Assembly (NCBI RefSeq): GCF_042453785.1
Contig: NC_091661.1
Span: 27,891,501-27,955,500, forward strand
Source: Malus domestica
Taxonomy: Eukaryota > Streptophyta > Magnoliopsida > Rosales > Rosaceae
Length of the DNA: 64,000 nt
Direction: 5' to 3'
Within the stretch, counting starts at the first letter, position 1; each line of letters starts with the position of its first letter. Both the position numbers and the translations under genes were made by a program. The notes below the pieces were generated by a model. That model saw nothing but the letters and a program-made list of their open reading frames with translations, had not been told where the DNA came from and ran no database searches. Positions 33,192 through 44,675 of this stretch are shown one piece after another.

Positions 33192-35593
33192 ATGAGCTGG
33201 CTCAGGAGGATCGAGCTCATCGAGCCCTACTACCCCCCGCCGTCGCCGTCTGCGGTTATTCTCCGGGAGACCTCCATTTTCGCCGCTCCCAAAGCCCTGC
33301 GTTTCCCTTTCCCTTCGTTTTTCGAAGACGTTGAGGAGGATTACGAGCTCGGATACGCGCTGGAGCTGTTGAGTCCGACCCCGATCAAAACGCCGTCGCT
33401 TCTTTCCTACGGGATGATTCGGCGAGTCGAGAGGCTCGGGGGTGAGCTGTTCCTACAAAGCCTGAGCGACCGAGTCAGTGAGCTCGAGTCGCGGTTCGAT
33501 CGGCTGGCGAAGGTGAAATCGGGCGGGGATCGAAAGTACACTTGGACGGCGGAGATCAAGGGCCCGGAGAAGCACGGGCTCGAGCGGAAGTACAAGTGGA
33601 CGACGGAGATTAAGGAGGGGAAGCATAAGAAGAAGGCGGCAGAGGAGCCGACTGAGAAGAAGTACAAATGGACGGCTGAGATTGAAGGGAAGGGAGAGAT
33701 CTCGCGGAAGTACTCGTTCACGGCGTCGAATGGTGGTGATAGTGACAGTAGCGACACCAAGGAGAAGAAGGAGAAGAAGAAGACGAAGGGCAAGAATGGA
33801 AGCAAGAAGGAAAAGAAGGAAGAGAGCGACACGCGTCTGGTGGAGATTGAAGAGCTTGTTGATCATGGGGCTGTCGTTCTTCGACAGGTAATTTGAAATT
33901 ACACTTTAATCCATGCTTCAGCTGAATTTCTTACAGAAAAGTTTGATTTTTAATTTATTTTGTTCCATAAATGTTCATCCTTTCAGCTTAAATACAGTTT
34001 AGCTGGTGGATTAGCAGTAGTAATGTGAGATTACATTTTAAACCAGGGATTAGTACTTGAGGTGATTCAGTTGAATTTTCATCGATATCGATATTCAATT
34101 GTTTATCTTGGTTAAGTGGAATACCATGTTTAGTTTGGTTTAGTTGATTGGCAATGCTAATGTGAACTCACATTGCGAAACCCCGGATTTGTTCATGAGC
34201 TGATTCAGTTGAAATTTCATTGATTTTGATTTGATTAGCTTGTTTAAGATTTCATTTTGCTAATTGTAAAACCCCGGATTAGTTCATGATTGATTCAGTT
34301 GAAGTTACATTGATTTGACTTGATTAGCTTGTTTAAGAGAAACTTCAATTTTTTAATTGCAAATGGTTTAATGCTGTGTTCCCCAAATGCTCTAGTATAA
34401 TGAGGTATTGTATTTGTAGGCTTTTGCAAAGAGAGCTGGAGGCAGCAGAAATGCGAAGGGCAAGAGGAAGGAGTTGTCTCCTCAAGATGCAGCAATGATG
34501 ATACAGATGACTTTCAGAGCTTATCTGATCCGCAGATCACAGGCTCTTAGGGCCCTTCGGGATCTTGCAATTGCCAAGTCCAAGTTGAAGGAGCTCAGGG
34601 CACTGTTTAATAACTTCTCTTACCGCCGCCGTGTTGCCCATGATGCAGCAGAGCGTCAGAGGTTCACTGAAAGAATCATCGTCCTGCTCCTTACTGTTGA
34701 TGCTATTGAGGTAACTTTCGTGACCTGTGTTTTGAATTTATATTTGTGACGCTCAAACTCATGTTCGTGTATGATTCTCATAACTTGAATGTAAAATAGC
34801 TAGACATTTTTTATCCATGTTCTGGTAATGCAAACTCAAAATTTTAAACTATAAGATGAATTTCATTCCTGCTTGAAATTTGAAAGTAATGCAAATTATA
34901 TCATGTCAGGTTACGTTATTGTTTGATCCCTATTGCCACCACTTCTTTGAGAACTTCATTCAGTAATTGAACTTTTATTTGGTAAATAGGGGTGTATCAA
35001 TGTCAGTTGGTTCCTTAATACTAAATGCTGCTGTACAATAAAGGAAGTCATTACCTGACATGAAACTGAGATCTACAATATGTTCTCTTAAACGACGTCA
35101 ATCGATTTTCTCTCCAAATATGAGAACAAAGTGTTATGAAACATCCTTTGATCTTCAGATGAAAAAGGATAGTCAATTGATTGAAGAACAAATCATGTTT
35201 CATGTGTTGCACAAATATGCACAATGCACATTTGCACAGAAAGCTAAGAAAATTCTAATTTTGCTAACTGGCAGACTAGGTTCCTTGTTTTCCCTTATTT
35301 TACTACCATGTCAAAGCGATCATTAACGGGTTTTTGACAATTTGCATTGTATTTAGGGTGCTGATGTGATGGTGCGTTCAGCAAAGAGGTCAATGGTGGA
35401 TGAACTTGAAGCGATGCTTGATGTGGTTGACCCTCAGCCTGCTGGTGCTGGAAAATCACTTTCCATGAGGAGGAGGACCTTCGATATGCCAGATGGTGTC
35501 ATTCAGAGGGAAATCGCTGAAGGTGTGGCACAGGTTGTCCAAATGCTTGACCGCGAAGGGAACAGTTCTAATACCTTTGAGGCATGCTTGTGA
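33192..35593 (+). CDS. BAG7: BAG7, BAG-family co-chaperone with IQ motif
   Basis: Three exons, 33192-33887, 34420-34710 and 35357-35593, all phase 0, encode 407 residues. BAG proteins bind Hsp70-type chaperones. Arabidopsis BAG7 sits at the ER, binds BiP and takes part in the unfolded protein response. Visible parts: a short N-terminus MSWLRRIELIEPYYPPPSPS; repeated KYxWTAEIK-like blocks around residues 114-165; a Lys/Glu-rich charged stretch (residues about 185-215); an IQ calmodulin-binding motif from residue 260 (IQMTFRAYLIRR); and a BAG domain after it (LRDLAIAKSKLKELRALFNN to SMVDELEAMLDVVDP). The last exon has a decayed copy about 2.5 kb downstream. Antisense ORFs over exon 1 reflect its biased codons. 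Location is inferred from the family, as no ER signal is obvious. Confidence 0.9.
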
Positions 35594-35965
35594 GCGTACG
35601 GTAATACCACAATCACCGCCATTTAGTGGTTTTTTTTGTTGTAGCTCTTGCTAGAGAGATGTAGCCTAGCTGAGGAGTTTCAAGGGCTTGCTTCTTTTCA
35701 TGAGTATTAAGTTAAAAACTGCATGATATTCGCCCAGTAGCAAGATGTAGTCTGGTTTCCCTGCATTGTGCTTAGACTTGTATCGTCAAATCGCTGCGTT
35801 ATATATTCGTTTTCTAAATCTAGGTAATCCTTGTCTTGTGAACGACCTTTAATAACGTGTTTGACAGAGCTTTGAACATATCCTTGCACGAAGTCCTTCA
35901 TTTTGCTCAAACTTATTTTGATCATTGATATGTGGAACTCAATTCTTAGGTTGGAGCTTTCCTCA
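35594..35965 (+). other. 3' trailer of BAG7 and spacer
   Basis: AT-rich trailer with no separate gene. Confidence 0.35.
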
Positions 35966-36045
35966 CCCACACATTTGTTTTCACGTGTGAACGGTTGTGA
36001 TCAATTAAAATCTCGTTCACACGTGAAAGGAAAATGTGGACATAC
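35966..36045. repeat. Fold-back inverted repeat
   Basis: CCACACATTTG.TTTCACGTGTGAACG on the left pairs with CGTTCACACGTGAAAGGAAAATGTGG on the right around a 20-nt loop. It may be the core of a decayed MITE. It contains CACGTG cores in both arms. Confidence 0.6.
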
Positions 36046-36333
36046 TCGCATTTAGGAATAGTCGAATCTAAAGGCCTCCCGCTACGACTGGAGAGAAACG
36101 ATTTTGTAGAAATAAAATACGTGTACTCCAAAGAATTACGAAGGGTGACCAATGGCCTTGGAGTTAATATAAGAGCCGTCGGCGGAGAAATCGGGCTGTG
36201 ATTCCGAATTCCTTCTGCTCCATGTAAAAGCAGAAGACCTCACACAATAAAGCATAACAACAAAGTGTTAGAAGTATCTGTTGATCGATCTTCGGAGGAA
36301 AAAGGATCATCACTTTCCGGAATGGAGTACTAA

Positions 36334-36680
36334 GGGCTGGTTTGGTATTGCTGTGCTTTGAAAAGAAGCTGTTTCTGCTGTGCTATAAGAATAAGCAGCT
36401 GTGAAATAAAGCAGCAGAATGTTTGGTAAACTTTTTTGAAAAAATGCTTTTGAAAAAAAAAAAAAACAGTATTATAATGTTTGGTAAACTTCTATGTAAA
36501 ACAGATGTGAAAAAAAAAAATCAGTTTTTCAAAGCTGGGTTTTGCAGCTTTTGTTTTTGGCTTTTTTTCATCAAAAACCATGAAAAAAAATTGAAGCTAA
36601 ATGTTTACCAAACACAAAAATGCTCACAGTTTTTTTTTATACCAGTTTTTTTCAGAATCACCTCAGTACCAAACCAGGGC
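36334..36680. mobile_element. Tourist/Harbinger-like MITE
   Basis: A 347-bp element with ends GGGCTGGTTTGG and, reverse complemented, GCCCTGGTTTGG, flanked by TAA on both sides (36331-36333 and 36681-36683). The interior is rich in A and T runs and has partial internal symmetry (GTTTGGTAAAC). No coding capacity. Confidence 0.78.
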
Positions 36681-36683
36681 TAA

Positions 36684-37148
36684 AAGTCTTGACAACCATG
36701 TTTTACACAAATATGCACATTTGCATATAACGGTAAGAAATTTGGGGTTTCACTGATTGAAAAGTTAGAGCATATCTAATTTGTTGGGTAAGGGCTGGAG
36801 CTAGAGGTACAATCTAGCTTCTCAAAACGATGATAATATTGTCTGCCAGTATTGTTTTGGCTCTAGTGGTGAAGGGCTAGAGGTTAAGATTCTAAATGGT
36901 GAGTGAGACCCACGATGTACATCGCTTGGGCTGGAGCTAGTTTGGCCTCGTAAGATGCCTAGGCTTCAGTTTGACTTGGCAAATTTGTTGGGTTAGAAGT
37001 TGTTTGTTAAAATTGAGGCAAGATTATCAGTTTGCTTAGGCCACAGGGCTCAATCCCAATCGACTAGGTGTATTATGTCGATTATTTTGAGTAATATATC
37101 TGGAAATGCCCATTGATTTCTTATTAACATGATTTCGAACACAACTGG
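36684..37148. other. Repeat-like spacer
   Basis: The GAGCATATCTAATTTGTTGG start at about 36769 resembles the ends of common MITEs. Wording such as GGGCTGGAGCTAG recurs at 36791 and 36928. No gene is seen. Confidence 0.3.
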
Positions 37149-37660
37149 TGTTGGGTTTTTTGGCTCAAAATTAGGATGATGCAATAAATTAGGTTTGTGT
37201 TACCTATTTGGTTTTGGTGTCCTATTTGGGTTTGGTTTTGACTTCTTAGTTAGTTTCCTTGGTGGAGAGATTTTGTTAATTACCTATTTGCTTAGGATTT
37301 GGATTTATTTCCTATTAGGATTCCTATTGTAACCTAAGTCATATGCACTATAAATAGAACCTTAGGGTTAGTGTATTTAGTGTGGCTCATTCGTGTGACA
37401 ATTTGGTGAGAGTCAATTTGTGAGTTAGAGAGCAATTTGGGAGAATCTTCTCCGTTAGGTTTGGGTTCTCTACTCGTTTGGTTTAAGGTTTGTAATTTGT
37501 GGGATTTGGGTTGTGAGAGTTTAAACACTCTTTTGTAATCTCCGTTTGTTTAGTGAAATTCCTCGTCGTGCTTCGCCCGTGGAGTAGGCTTTACGCCGAA
37601 CCACGTAAATCTCTTGTGTCAGTTTGAGATTGTTTGTTTTAGCTTTCACCTACGACGTTG
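37149..37660 (+). mobile_element. LTR of a copia-like retrotransposon (solo or truncated)
   Basis: It begins TGTTGGGTTTTTTGG. CTATAAATAG lies at 37349-37358, followed by GAACCTTAGGG. The end of the transcribed part, CGTGGAGTAGGC, then GCCGAACCACGTAAATC and TTGTGTCAG, is a frequent U5 wording of plant copia LTRs. ATTTGGTAC just after about 37660 could be a mutated TGGTATCAGAGC primer site. The second LTR is absent. The right end is not exact. Confidence 0.6.
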
Positions 37661-37908
37661 ATATTTGGTACTTTGTTATAATTCGCTTCTGTTTGCGCAT
37701 AAAAGTACAACAACTAGTACATTCCAAAATAACCGCTACTCGGACATCTTTACCCTTAGCCATGAACCTCCTTTGGTTTTTGATTCACTCAATTCTTTAA
37801 TTTTCCAACCCGAAGCAAGGAAGAAGAAAGGACACAAAAATAGAAGCAGGTAACTCGAAATTGATTATGAAAGAAATATTTTGTTGCAATCAATATCCAT
37901 TAGGTTCC

Positions 37909-38161
37909 TTGTTTTTACTTTTATTTTACTACCATGACAAAACAACCATAAAGTTATTTTACAATGTGCATTGTATTAGGGTGCTCATGTAACGGTGCTC
38001 TCGGCAAAGAGGCGGGAAAATTAATCACTATCCATGACGAGGAGAACCTTCGATATGCGGTCTCATTCAGAGGGAAATTGCCGAAGGTGTACGTAGCACA
38101 GGTTGTCCAAATGCTTGACCGTGAAGAGAACAGTTCTAATACTTTTGACGCATGCTTGCCC
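37909..38161 (+). pseudogene. Decayed duplicate of the last intron end and exon 3 of BAG7
   Basis: It matches 35279-35592: the intron end (GGTTCCTTG, TTTTACTACCATG, GCATTGTATT), the acceptor TTAGGGTGCT, then GGCAAAGAGG, GAGGAGAACCTTCGATATGC, CAGAGGGAAATTGC, and the end GTTGTCCAAATGCTTGACCG. Pieces are deleted (the ELEAMLDVVDPQ region is missing) and frames shift. Because intron sequence is included, it came from DNA duplication, not from a transcript. Confidence 0.82.
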
Positions 38162-38859
38162 AAATGCAAGTACTATCCTTTAATTTACGTCCCTTCACGT
38201 GATAAGAGAGAGAGTATCGCAAACACGAGTATCTCCCTATCACGCGAGAAAAGAGAGAGAGTTTCATAAACTCGTTGCACGTGAGTTTCTCACCTTAGTT
38301 AGGGACCCTTGAGGGTACAGACAGGCATGCATGACCAAGCTAAAAGCATGTAGCGTATAACACCTCATTTGGATTGTTCCAGTGGAATTCGGTGGTTTTG
38401 GTTTGGAATAAGATGGAAGTTTGAATTTTGTAGAGGAAATTAAATGCGTGTACTCCACATTGTGCATGGTAGGCAAGGCATGGAGCTAAGCCCCGGTTTA
38501 GGCCTATATAACTTTGACCCAACTTTGTCTCCAAATTCAAAAACGCTACCAATCTCAGGAAGAAAACGGTGTCATAAACTCGTAGGCATTGTCAGATGAG
38601 TCGGTGTTTTTGATACAATGATATATTGGTTGTGAACTTGTCATTCTCGAGAGATTTGAACATAAGATATTTTGTTTATAAGTAAAGAATAATACACTCA
38701 GACAAAAAAGTTCGGGGTTAGCAGGGAAAATAAAACAACTTCACAAGGATAAAGTTGAGAATTGAAATTAACACGAAAGACAAACTTTTGAGCACTTCAC
38801 AAACTAGCTATTCGTATAATGATATTTCTCTTCTCAATATTGAAAGAGAAAGATCCTTA
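38162..38859. other. Spacer between BAG7 relic and NHL relic
   Basis: Some wording (GCGTGTACTCCA near 38446) recalls 36119-36130, so the duplicated segment may extend beyond the exon. No gene is seen. Confidence 0.3.
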
Positions 38860-39506
38860 CGTCGAATCCCCCACCCTTTTTTACCCAGAAACAGCAAAAA
38901 AAAACTTTCGAGTATTTTGTAGTGTTGTACCTGTCCCAAGATGTTCCATTAATACTCATGAAAGGAAGCTTTAGATTGCAAATGACCTCGCCACATATTA
39001 CACCAACCTTTTCTTGGAAAGCATTCGCCACGCCAATGTTGTAAACCAAACCTATTCATCAAAGTAACAAGACCAAACCTATTATTTTGATAGGGTGCAA
39101 TTACTTGGATGTCACTCAACTGAAAGTAGATTATATTGTTAGGGTTTGTGAGGGTTATGTTGAGGGTAAGGTTGTAGGAGAGAGTATGGTTGACTTTGGT
39201 GTAATTGAATTGCCTAACGTCAGCGCTGTCGACGATGAATTCAAAGAATTTGTTCAACTCCGAATGCCTTCTATTCATCGCAAAAACAAACATACAAGTA
39301 AACAACATGAACAAAAACAACATCACGCCACCACCAAATTCGGGGACTTTGTACAACTCCGTATGCCTTCTACTCATCACAAGAACAAACATACTAGCAA
39401 ACAACACGAACAGAAATAGCAGCACGCCACCACCAGTATTCTCAATGTCTGGGCTTTTAGTTTCAGACATGGCTAAGAAATTGTTAGTGAATGGAAGAAA
39501 GGTCAC
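38860..39506 (-). pseudogene. Frameshifted NDR1/HIN1-like (NHL, LEA-2) gene with a duplicated membrane segment
   Basis: NHL proteins are small membrane proteins tied to defence. The minus-strand reading has a hydrophobic segment followed by a LEA-2-like domain: YNLTLNITLTNPN, YFQLSDIQVIAPYQNNRFG. After FGLVTLMNRFG the frame changes, and the expected end (VICGEVICNLKLPFMSINGT, SWDRYNTTKYS) continues in another frame, so it is probably not functional. The membrane region is present twice: GGGVLLFLFVLFASMFVLVM and GGGVMLFLFMLFTCMFVFAM lie 33 residues apart, because 99 bp are tandemly duplicated (39252-39350 and 39351-39449). The expected middle of the LEA-2 domain is also missing. Confidence 0.7.
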
Positions 39507-40195
39507 AAAAAGTTCTAGGGTTTAGGGTTTGTATCCTACTGTTTGGACCCAAATTTACACCATCGGCCCGTGTAATCAAGGCCGTTGAGTAAGCATGGTT
39601 CTCAACCGTCGGATGAAAAGTGAAGATATTTTTGTTAAAGGATAATATTATGGTTTTTATCATAATAATCTTTTAATACGAATTATCTGCATCTTCTTAA
39701 ACCAAATAAATAAGATGTGAATTATATCCCAACGGAGAGACAGGTGAAACAGTCCGATTTAATTTGGGGGATTTATGGATGTTGTCAGATGAATTGAATT
39801 GATGATGGGTTTGGCCTGTGCATGCCGTGTGAAAGGTTGCCTACTATATAATTATATATATATATATATGCCGCAACCTGCATATGACAAGAAAAGAAAG
39901 CCTAGCTAGGCTAGGCTTTTAATTATGATGGGATTATATTTCATTTTATTATGCATGCATGGGATAAAGGCTACTGATGGAGTTTTGGTGATAGATGAGA
40001 AGTCTAAGTGGGCTAGAAATGTGATGTGATAAGCCTAGATGGACTTTTATTAGGTTTGAAAAGTCTTGGAACAAATCCCACGGCTTAGTTTGAAGGATAT
40101 GCCCTGGTTTCTGGTTGCCGATGCGAATCAACTTCAGGAGTTAGAGCTGCAACTAAACTCTGCAACATTATCTTACCGTGCAAAGCAAGTACTTA
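39507..40195. other. Spacer with simple repeats
   Basis: A TA microsatellite occurs near 39848-39869 and a CTAGCTAGGCTAGGC stretch near 39903. No gene recognised. Confidence 0.3.
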
Positions 40196-41016
40196 AGTCC
40201 TATAAATACAGAGGTAGTAGCAACGGAAGGGGGACCTCCAATTCAACACACAAAGTGCCATGCGCATTCTCTAGCTCTACGCGAAGCCTCTCAATAACCT
40301 TGAGATTTTTGTTTTCCCTTTTTCGCCGATGCACCTTCAGTTTGGATAAACAGCATTGTGAAGGCAACCGACAAACATCTTCAGTTTGGATAAACAACAT
40401 TGTTGTCGTGGAATCAGCCGACCGTGGAGCATCTTCAGTTTGGATAAACAACACTGCGACAGGGTCGACTGGTTACCTATCAAAGTCTCGGTCGAGAAGG
40501 ATTTTTGAATCTTTATCGGCATAGGTCATCTCGTTAGCCTTCTCGGCGAAGCGAGGTGTTACAAGTTATTGTACTTGACACATTGAACGCCGAGTCATTT
40601 ATGATTGGTTATTCGCAAGTAGGATTTAGAGTTCGGCATTCTGACGACCAAACTACTTTCACAATCAAGACGTATATTCGTTTTGAATACTTGTGTCCTT
40701 ATACTCTGGTGTCGATTCGGCGTGCTTATACTCTTACGAATATAATCACAGTAACCGAATTTGGCGTCGACGATTTGTGAACTTTGCATAACTAGTAGCT
40801 TTGTCTTCAAGCTCTAGAACCTGAAGGCCGATGCGTGTTCCTTCCTCGACCGCAATCGCAAGATCGAGAAGTCAGACGTGCACCCAACGCAACATCAATA
40901 AATTTTACTTCTCGATCGACGAGTTGGCACGCCCCACTTACAACCGAATGACGTAGTTAGCTTACTAATTATTCAGCCTGAGCGCCACGTAGGCTTGGTA
41001 GTTTTTAGGGTCAACA
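40196..41016. mobile_element. LTR retrotransposon remnant
   Basis: CTATAAATACAGAGG at 40200-40214 looks like an LTR promoter. Three copies of TTCAGTTTGGATAAACA (40338, 40380, 40435) and the wording CGAAGCGAGGTGTTAC recall Rosaceae LTRs. The right edge TTTTTAGGGTCAACA ends in CA at 41016. The left edge and the partner LTR were not found, so orientation is uncertain. Confidence 0.5.
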
Positions 41017-41028
41017 CCTACGTACAAT

Positions 41029-41138
41029 CTTAGGGTTTATATGGAAGAAAACCTACTTAAAAGAGAAATTAAATATATATTAACTTAGGGTTTATATGGA
41101 AGAAAACCTACTTAAAAGAGAGATGAAATATATATTAA
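41029..41138. repeat. Two-unit 54-bp tandem repeat
   Basis: TTAGGGTTTATATGGAAGAA, AACCTACTTAAAAGAGA and AAATATATATTAA occur twice in direct succession with one or two differences. Confidence 0.85.
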
Positions 41139-41431
41139 CATGTCTATTATTCTTCTAAATGATATGATCTAAAGCATAAATCCAGTTTATCGATGCAATT
41201 CAGCTCAAAAAAGTGATGTTTCAAGTTCTTTTTTTTTTCTTTTTTTTTTCTGGCCGAATATTGTCTCAAGTTCAAACTCATCATCTTCAAAAAATTTCAA
41301 CCGTTCTTTACCAAAAAATAAAAATTTCAACCTTTACACGGTGAGACCTCCCAGCCTTGTCAGATTGCATAACGTTTTTTGGTAAAACCACTACCAGAAG
41401 ACAGTTCATATATACTATCACACCTTCCAAG

Positions 41432-41971
41432 TGTCACGGGCCATGTGTTAAAAACAAAGAAAATGCCCAAGACATCATATATCTAAGCCCATGAAGCCAT
41501 GTCTTCATGGAAGCTTCTGGAACGTCCCGGAGAAATCAAGAACGTGGCGGAGCATTCAAGATAATCTAGGGCATTCCGGAACATTCCACACAAGTGTACA
41601 TATTTAAGCCTCACCTAGAATAATCTAGATTAGGCAAGTTGTATCTAGAACTATGCTAGATATTTTTGGATGTAAGTAGGGGATTCTAGAACCCTCCATT
41701 GAGGAGGTGACTTAGGCCTATAAATAGGAGGTAAGGCCATTTGGCCAAACCATCCAAGAATTGTAAGCAATTGTAAAGTTCTCTTAACTTTCAATACAAA
41801 GCTTCCTTTCTCCCATCTTCTAAGTGATTTTAGCATTCTCCAAGCTATCTTAGCTTTCTTTGTGATTCGATCCGGGGAAGCGAGGCTTCGAAGGCTTACT
41901 TAGCTTGTTCATCGAGGTATTCAAGTCTAAGTGCCGCACGGGCGGAAGGCTTAAAGAGTCATCCCGTGACA
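41432..41971 (+). repeat. 5' LTR of the chromovirus
   Basis: Starts TGTCACGGGCC and ends CATCCCGTGACA. The CTATAAATAGG promoter box is at 41720-41730. It looks identical to 54704-55243 over its whole length. Confidence 0.95.
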
Positions 41972-41973
41972 GC

Positions 41974-41985
41974 TGGTATCAGAGC
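41974..41985 (+). other. Primer-binding site of the chromovirus
   Basis: TGGTATCAGAGC, complementary to the 3' end of initiator methionine tRNA, two bases after the 5' LTR. Confidence 0.9.
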
Positions 41986-42018
41986 CAAGCTCGTGAATCA
42001 CTTGAAGGAAAGTAGGAT

Positions 42019-44675
42019 ATGGCAAGTGGAGAGATGGTGTCCGGAGTCTCCGACCTAAGGGAGCGTACTGCCGAGGTCCAAGACGTTGCCAAGAGCAAGC
42101 CAAAGTTAAAGGACTTGCAAGCATCGATGGAGACCATGGAAGAGCGACTCGAGAAGGTGGAACGAACCATACTCGAGTTCGATACTCGACTTGATGAGGA
42201 CGTTGTCGACAAGGAGGAAATCCAAACCATGGTGGACAATGGTAAGGATGAACTGCGTGGCTTGGTGGAAGGGCTACGAGATGAGCTCCTTGGCGCTCTC
42301 AACACCATGGCAGACAAGATGCGGAGGGAAGTCCAGGTTCACCTTGACAACATAGAGGCAAGGTTTGTGGCGCTTCAAGAAGAGATAAAGGACACAAAGG
42401 AACTTAAGGGAGATGTGGCGTTTTGTAAAGAAGCAGTCGTGAAGCAATTCGTGCAAGGGTCGAGGGAAATCAAGGCGTTGGACTCCAAGGTAATCGACTC
42501 CTTTAAACCCAAATCCTATAATGGGAAGAGGGAAGCAAAGGAGCTCGACACATTCGTGTGGAACGTGGAGCGATACTTCAAGTACCTGAAGCTTGAAGAT
42601 GACGAGTCCAAAATCTCAACGGCAACCATGTTCTTAGCTGACAATGCCCTTATGTGGTGGCGTCGCCGAAGCATGGAGATTGAGCAAGGTACGTTTTCTC
42701 TCACCACTTGGGATGAATTTAAGAAAGATCTTATGTTGCACTTCTATCCCCAAAATGCCAAGTATGAAGCCAAGGAGAAACTAAGGTGGCTCAAGCAAAC
42801 GGGGAGTGTCAAAGACTATGTCAACACCTTCGTGAGCTTGTTATTCGAGGTGCCCAACATGTTAGAGGAAGACAAGCTCATGTACTTCATGAGTGGACTA
42901 CAAAATTGGGCAAAGCTCGAACTACAAAGGAGACACGTGCAAACATTGTCTGATGCCATTGCCGCTGCCGAATCCTTGATTGAGTTTAAATCAAGCCACC
43001 AAGGTGATTCCAAGTCCACGGGGAAGAGGGGTAACCATGAGAGAAGTGGGGGAGAACATAAGCCGAAGGACAAGGCCGAGACAAGCAAACCGAAGGAGAA
43101 GAAAGCCGATAAGCATGACAAAGGCAAAGGTAAGTCTTGGCAACCCACTTGTTACCTATGCGACGACCCTCACATGATGCGAGATTGCCCACAAAAGAAG
43201 GCCCTTAAGGCCATGGCCTTCAAGGAGGACAAGGCCGAGGAGAGTAACGATGCAACGATGGGATGCATCCGTCTACTGAATGCCATCCAGACAACCCTCC
43301 CACAACCTAAGGCTCAAGTTGGGGGAGGATCATTGTTCGTCGACGTCAAGACTGGTGACAAGACGACGCGTGTGTTGGTGGACACGGGAGCAACACACAA
43401 CTTCATGACGTCGGAGGAAGCCACAAGGCTTGGCCTCCGAGTCACAAAGGAGCCTGGTAGCGTAAAGACGGTAAATTCCGCTGCCACCCCCATTGTTGGA
43501 GTTGCGCGCAATGTACAAGTAGGCATTGGCGCATGGAAGGGAAATATCGACTTCACCGTAGTCAAGATGGACGACTATGGCGTAGTCATTGGGTTAGAGT
43601 TCATGGACAAGGTACGAGCCTTTCCCATTCCCTTCTATAATATCTTCTGTATCCTAGCCGACGGAAGACAACCTTGCTTGGTGCCATTGGAAAGGCAAGC
43701 CAAGAAGTGTACCCAACACTTGTCGGCAATTCAATTTGCCAAGTCTTGGAAGAAAGGCGATGCCACATTTCTTGCAACCCTAATGTTGAATGAAGGGGAG
43801 GAGAATCACGGGCCTTTGCCGAAACAAGTGGAAGACGTCCTTGTGGAGTTTGCAGACGTGATGCCTAAGGAACTGCCAAAGAAGTTGCCACCAAGGAGAG
43901 AGGTCGACCATGCGATTGAGTTGGAGCCTGGTGCTAAGCCTCCCTCCAAATCACCTTATAGGATGTCGCCACCCGAGTTGGAGGAATTGAGGAAGCAACT
44001 CAACGAGCTACTTGATGCTGGCTACATCCAACCCTCCAAGTCCCCATATGGTGCACCCGTCTTGTTCCAACGCAAGAAAAAAGGTAGCCTAAGGTTGTGC
44101 ATCGACTATAGAGCATTGAACAAGATTACGATCAAGAACAAGTACCCACTTCCGTTGATCGCCGACTTATTCGATCAACTTGGTGAAGCAAGGTACTTCA
44201 CAAAGTTAGACTTCTCCACAGCTTTTCATCCCCAAACCGATGGACAAACGGAGCGGGTTAATGCATTGTTGGAGACTTATTTACGGCACTATGTTAGTGC
44301 CAATCAACGAGATTGGGCTAAGTTACTTGATATTGCCCAATTCTCTTATAACTTGCAACGTTCGGAGTCGACGGGGAAAAGTCCGTTCGAGTTGGCTATA
44401 GGGCAACAACCCTTGACCCCGAACACGGTCGTGACTGGCTACACGGGGAATAGTCCAGCCGCTTTTAAAACCGCTAAGGAGTGGCAATTAGCCCACGAAC
44501 TTGCTCGAGCTCATTTGGAGAAGGCTTCAAAGAAGATGAAGAAATGGGCGGATCGCAAGCGAAGGAATGTGGAGTTCCAAACTGGCGACCAAGTCTTTGT
44601 GAAGCTCAATGCGTCTCAGCACAAGAGTACTCGTGGCTTGCACAAGAGCTTGTTGCGGAAATATGAGGGACCATT
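42019..44675 (+). pseudogene. gag-pol of the chromovirus, first part, with internal in-frame deletion
   Basis: The frame opens at 42019 (MASGEMVSGVSDLRER). It contains a coiled-coil leader, the gag domain (DTFVWNVERYFKYLKLEDDE, WDEFKKDLMLHFYP), a CCHC zinc knuckle (CYLCDDPHMMRDC), the aspartic protease (VLVDTGATHNFM) and the start of reverse transcriptase (SPYGAPVLFQRKKKGSLRLC, IDYRALNKITIKNKYPLP). At YFTKLD it jumps, near 44208-44214, to the late integrase motif STAFHPQTDGQTERVN. The RT catalytic core, RNase H and integrase catalytic core are therefore missing, yet the frame is kept. The copia-like insertion interrupts it in codon GPF at 44675. With one target-site copy removed, the two parts total 3024 bases, a multiple of three, so the frame was open before that insertion. 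Confidence 0.9.

Noticed and set aside
33407..33866. Two long minus-strand ORFs over BAG7 exon 1
   Set aside because: They mirror the Lys/Glu- and Ser-biased codons of BAG7; the products are low-complexity Leu, Ser and Phe runs without a domain.
40066..40524. 152-codon plus-strand ORF
   Set aside because: It runs through the LTR-like remnant and repeats SSVWINN because of an internal direct repeat; no domain.
41651..41836. Identical 61-codon minus-strand ORFs in both chromovirus LTRs
   Set aside because: LTR sequence read backwards; no domain.
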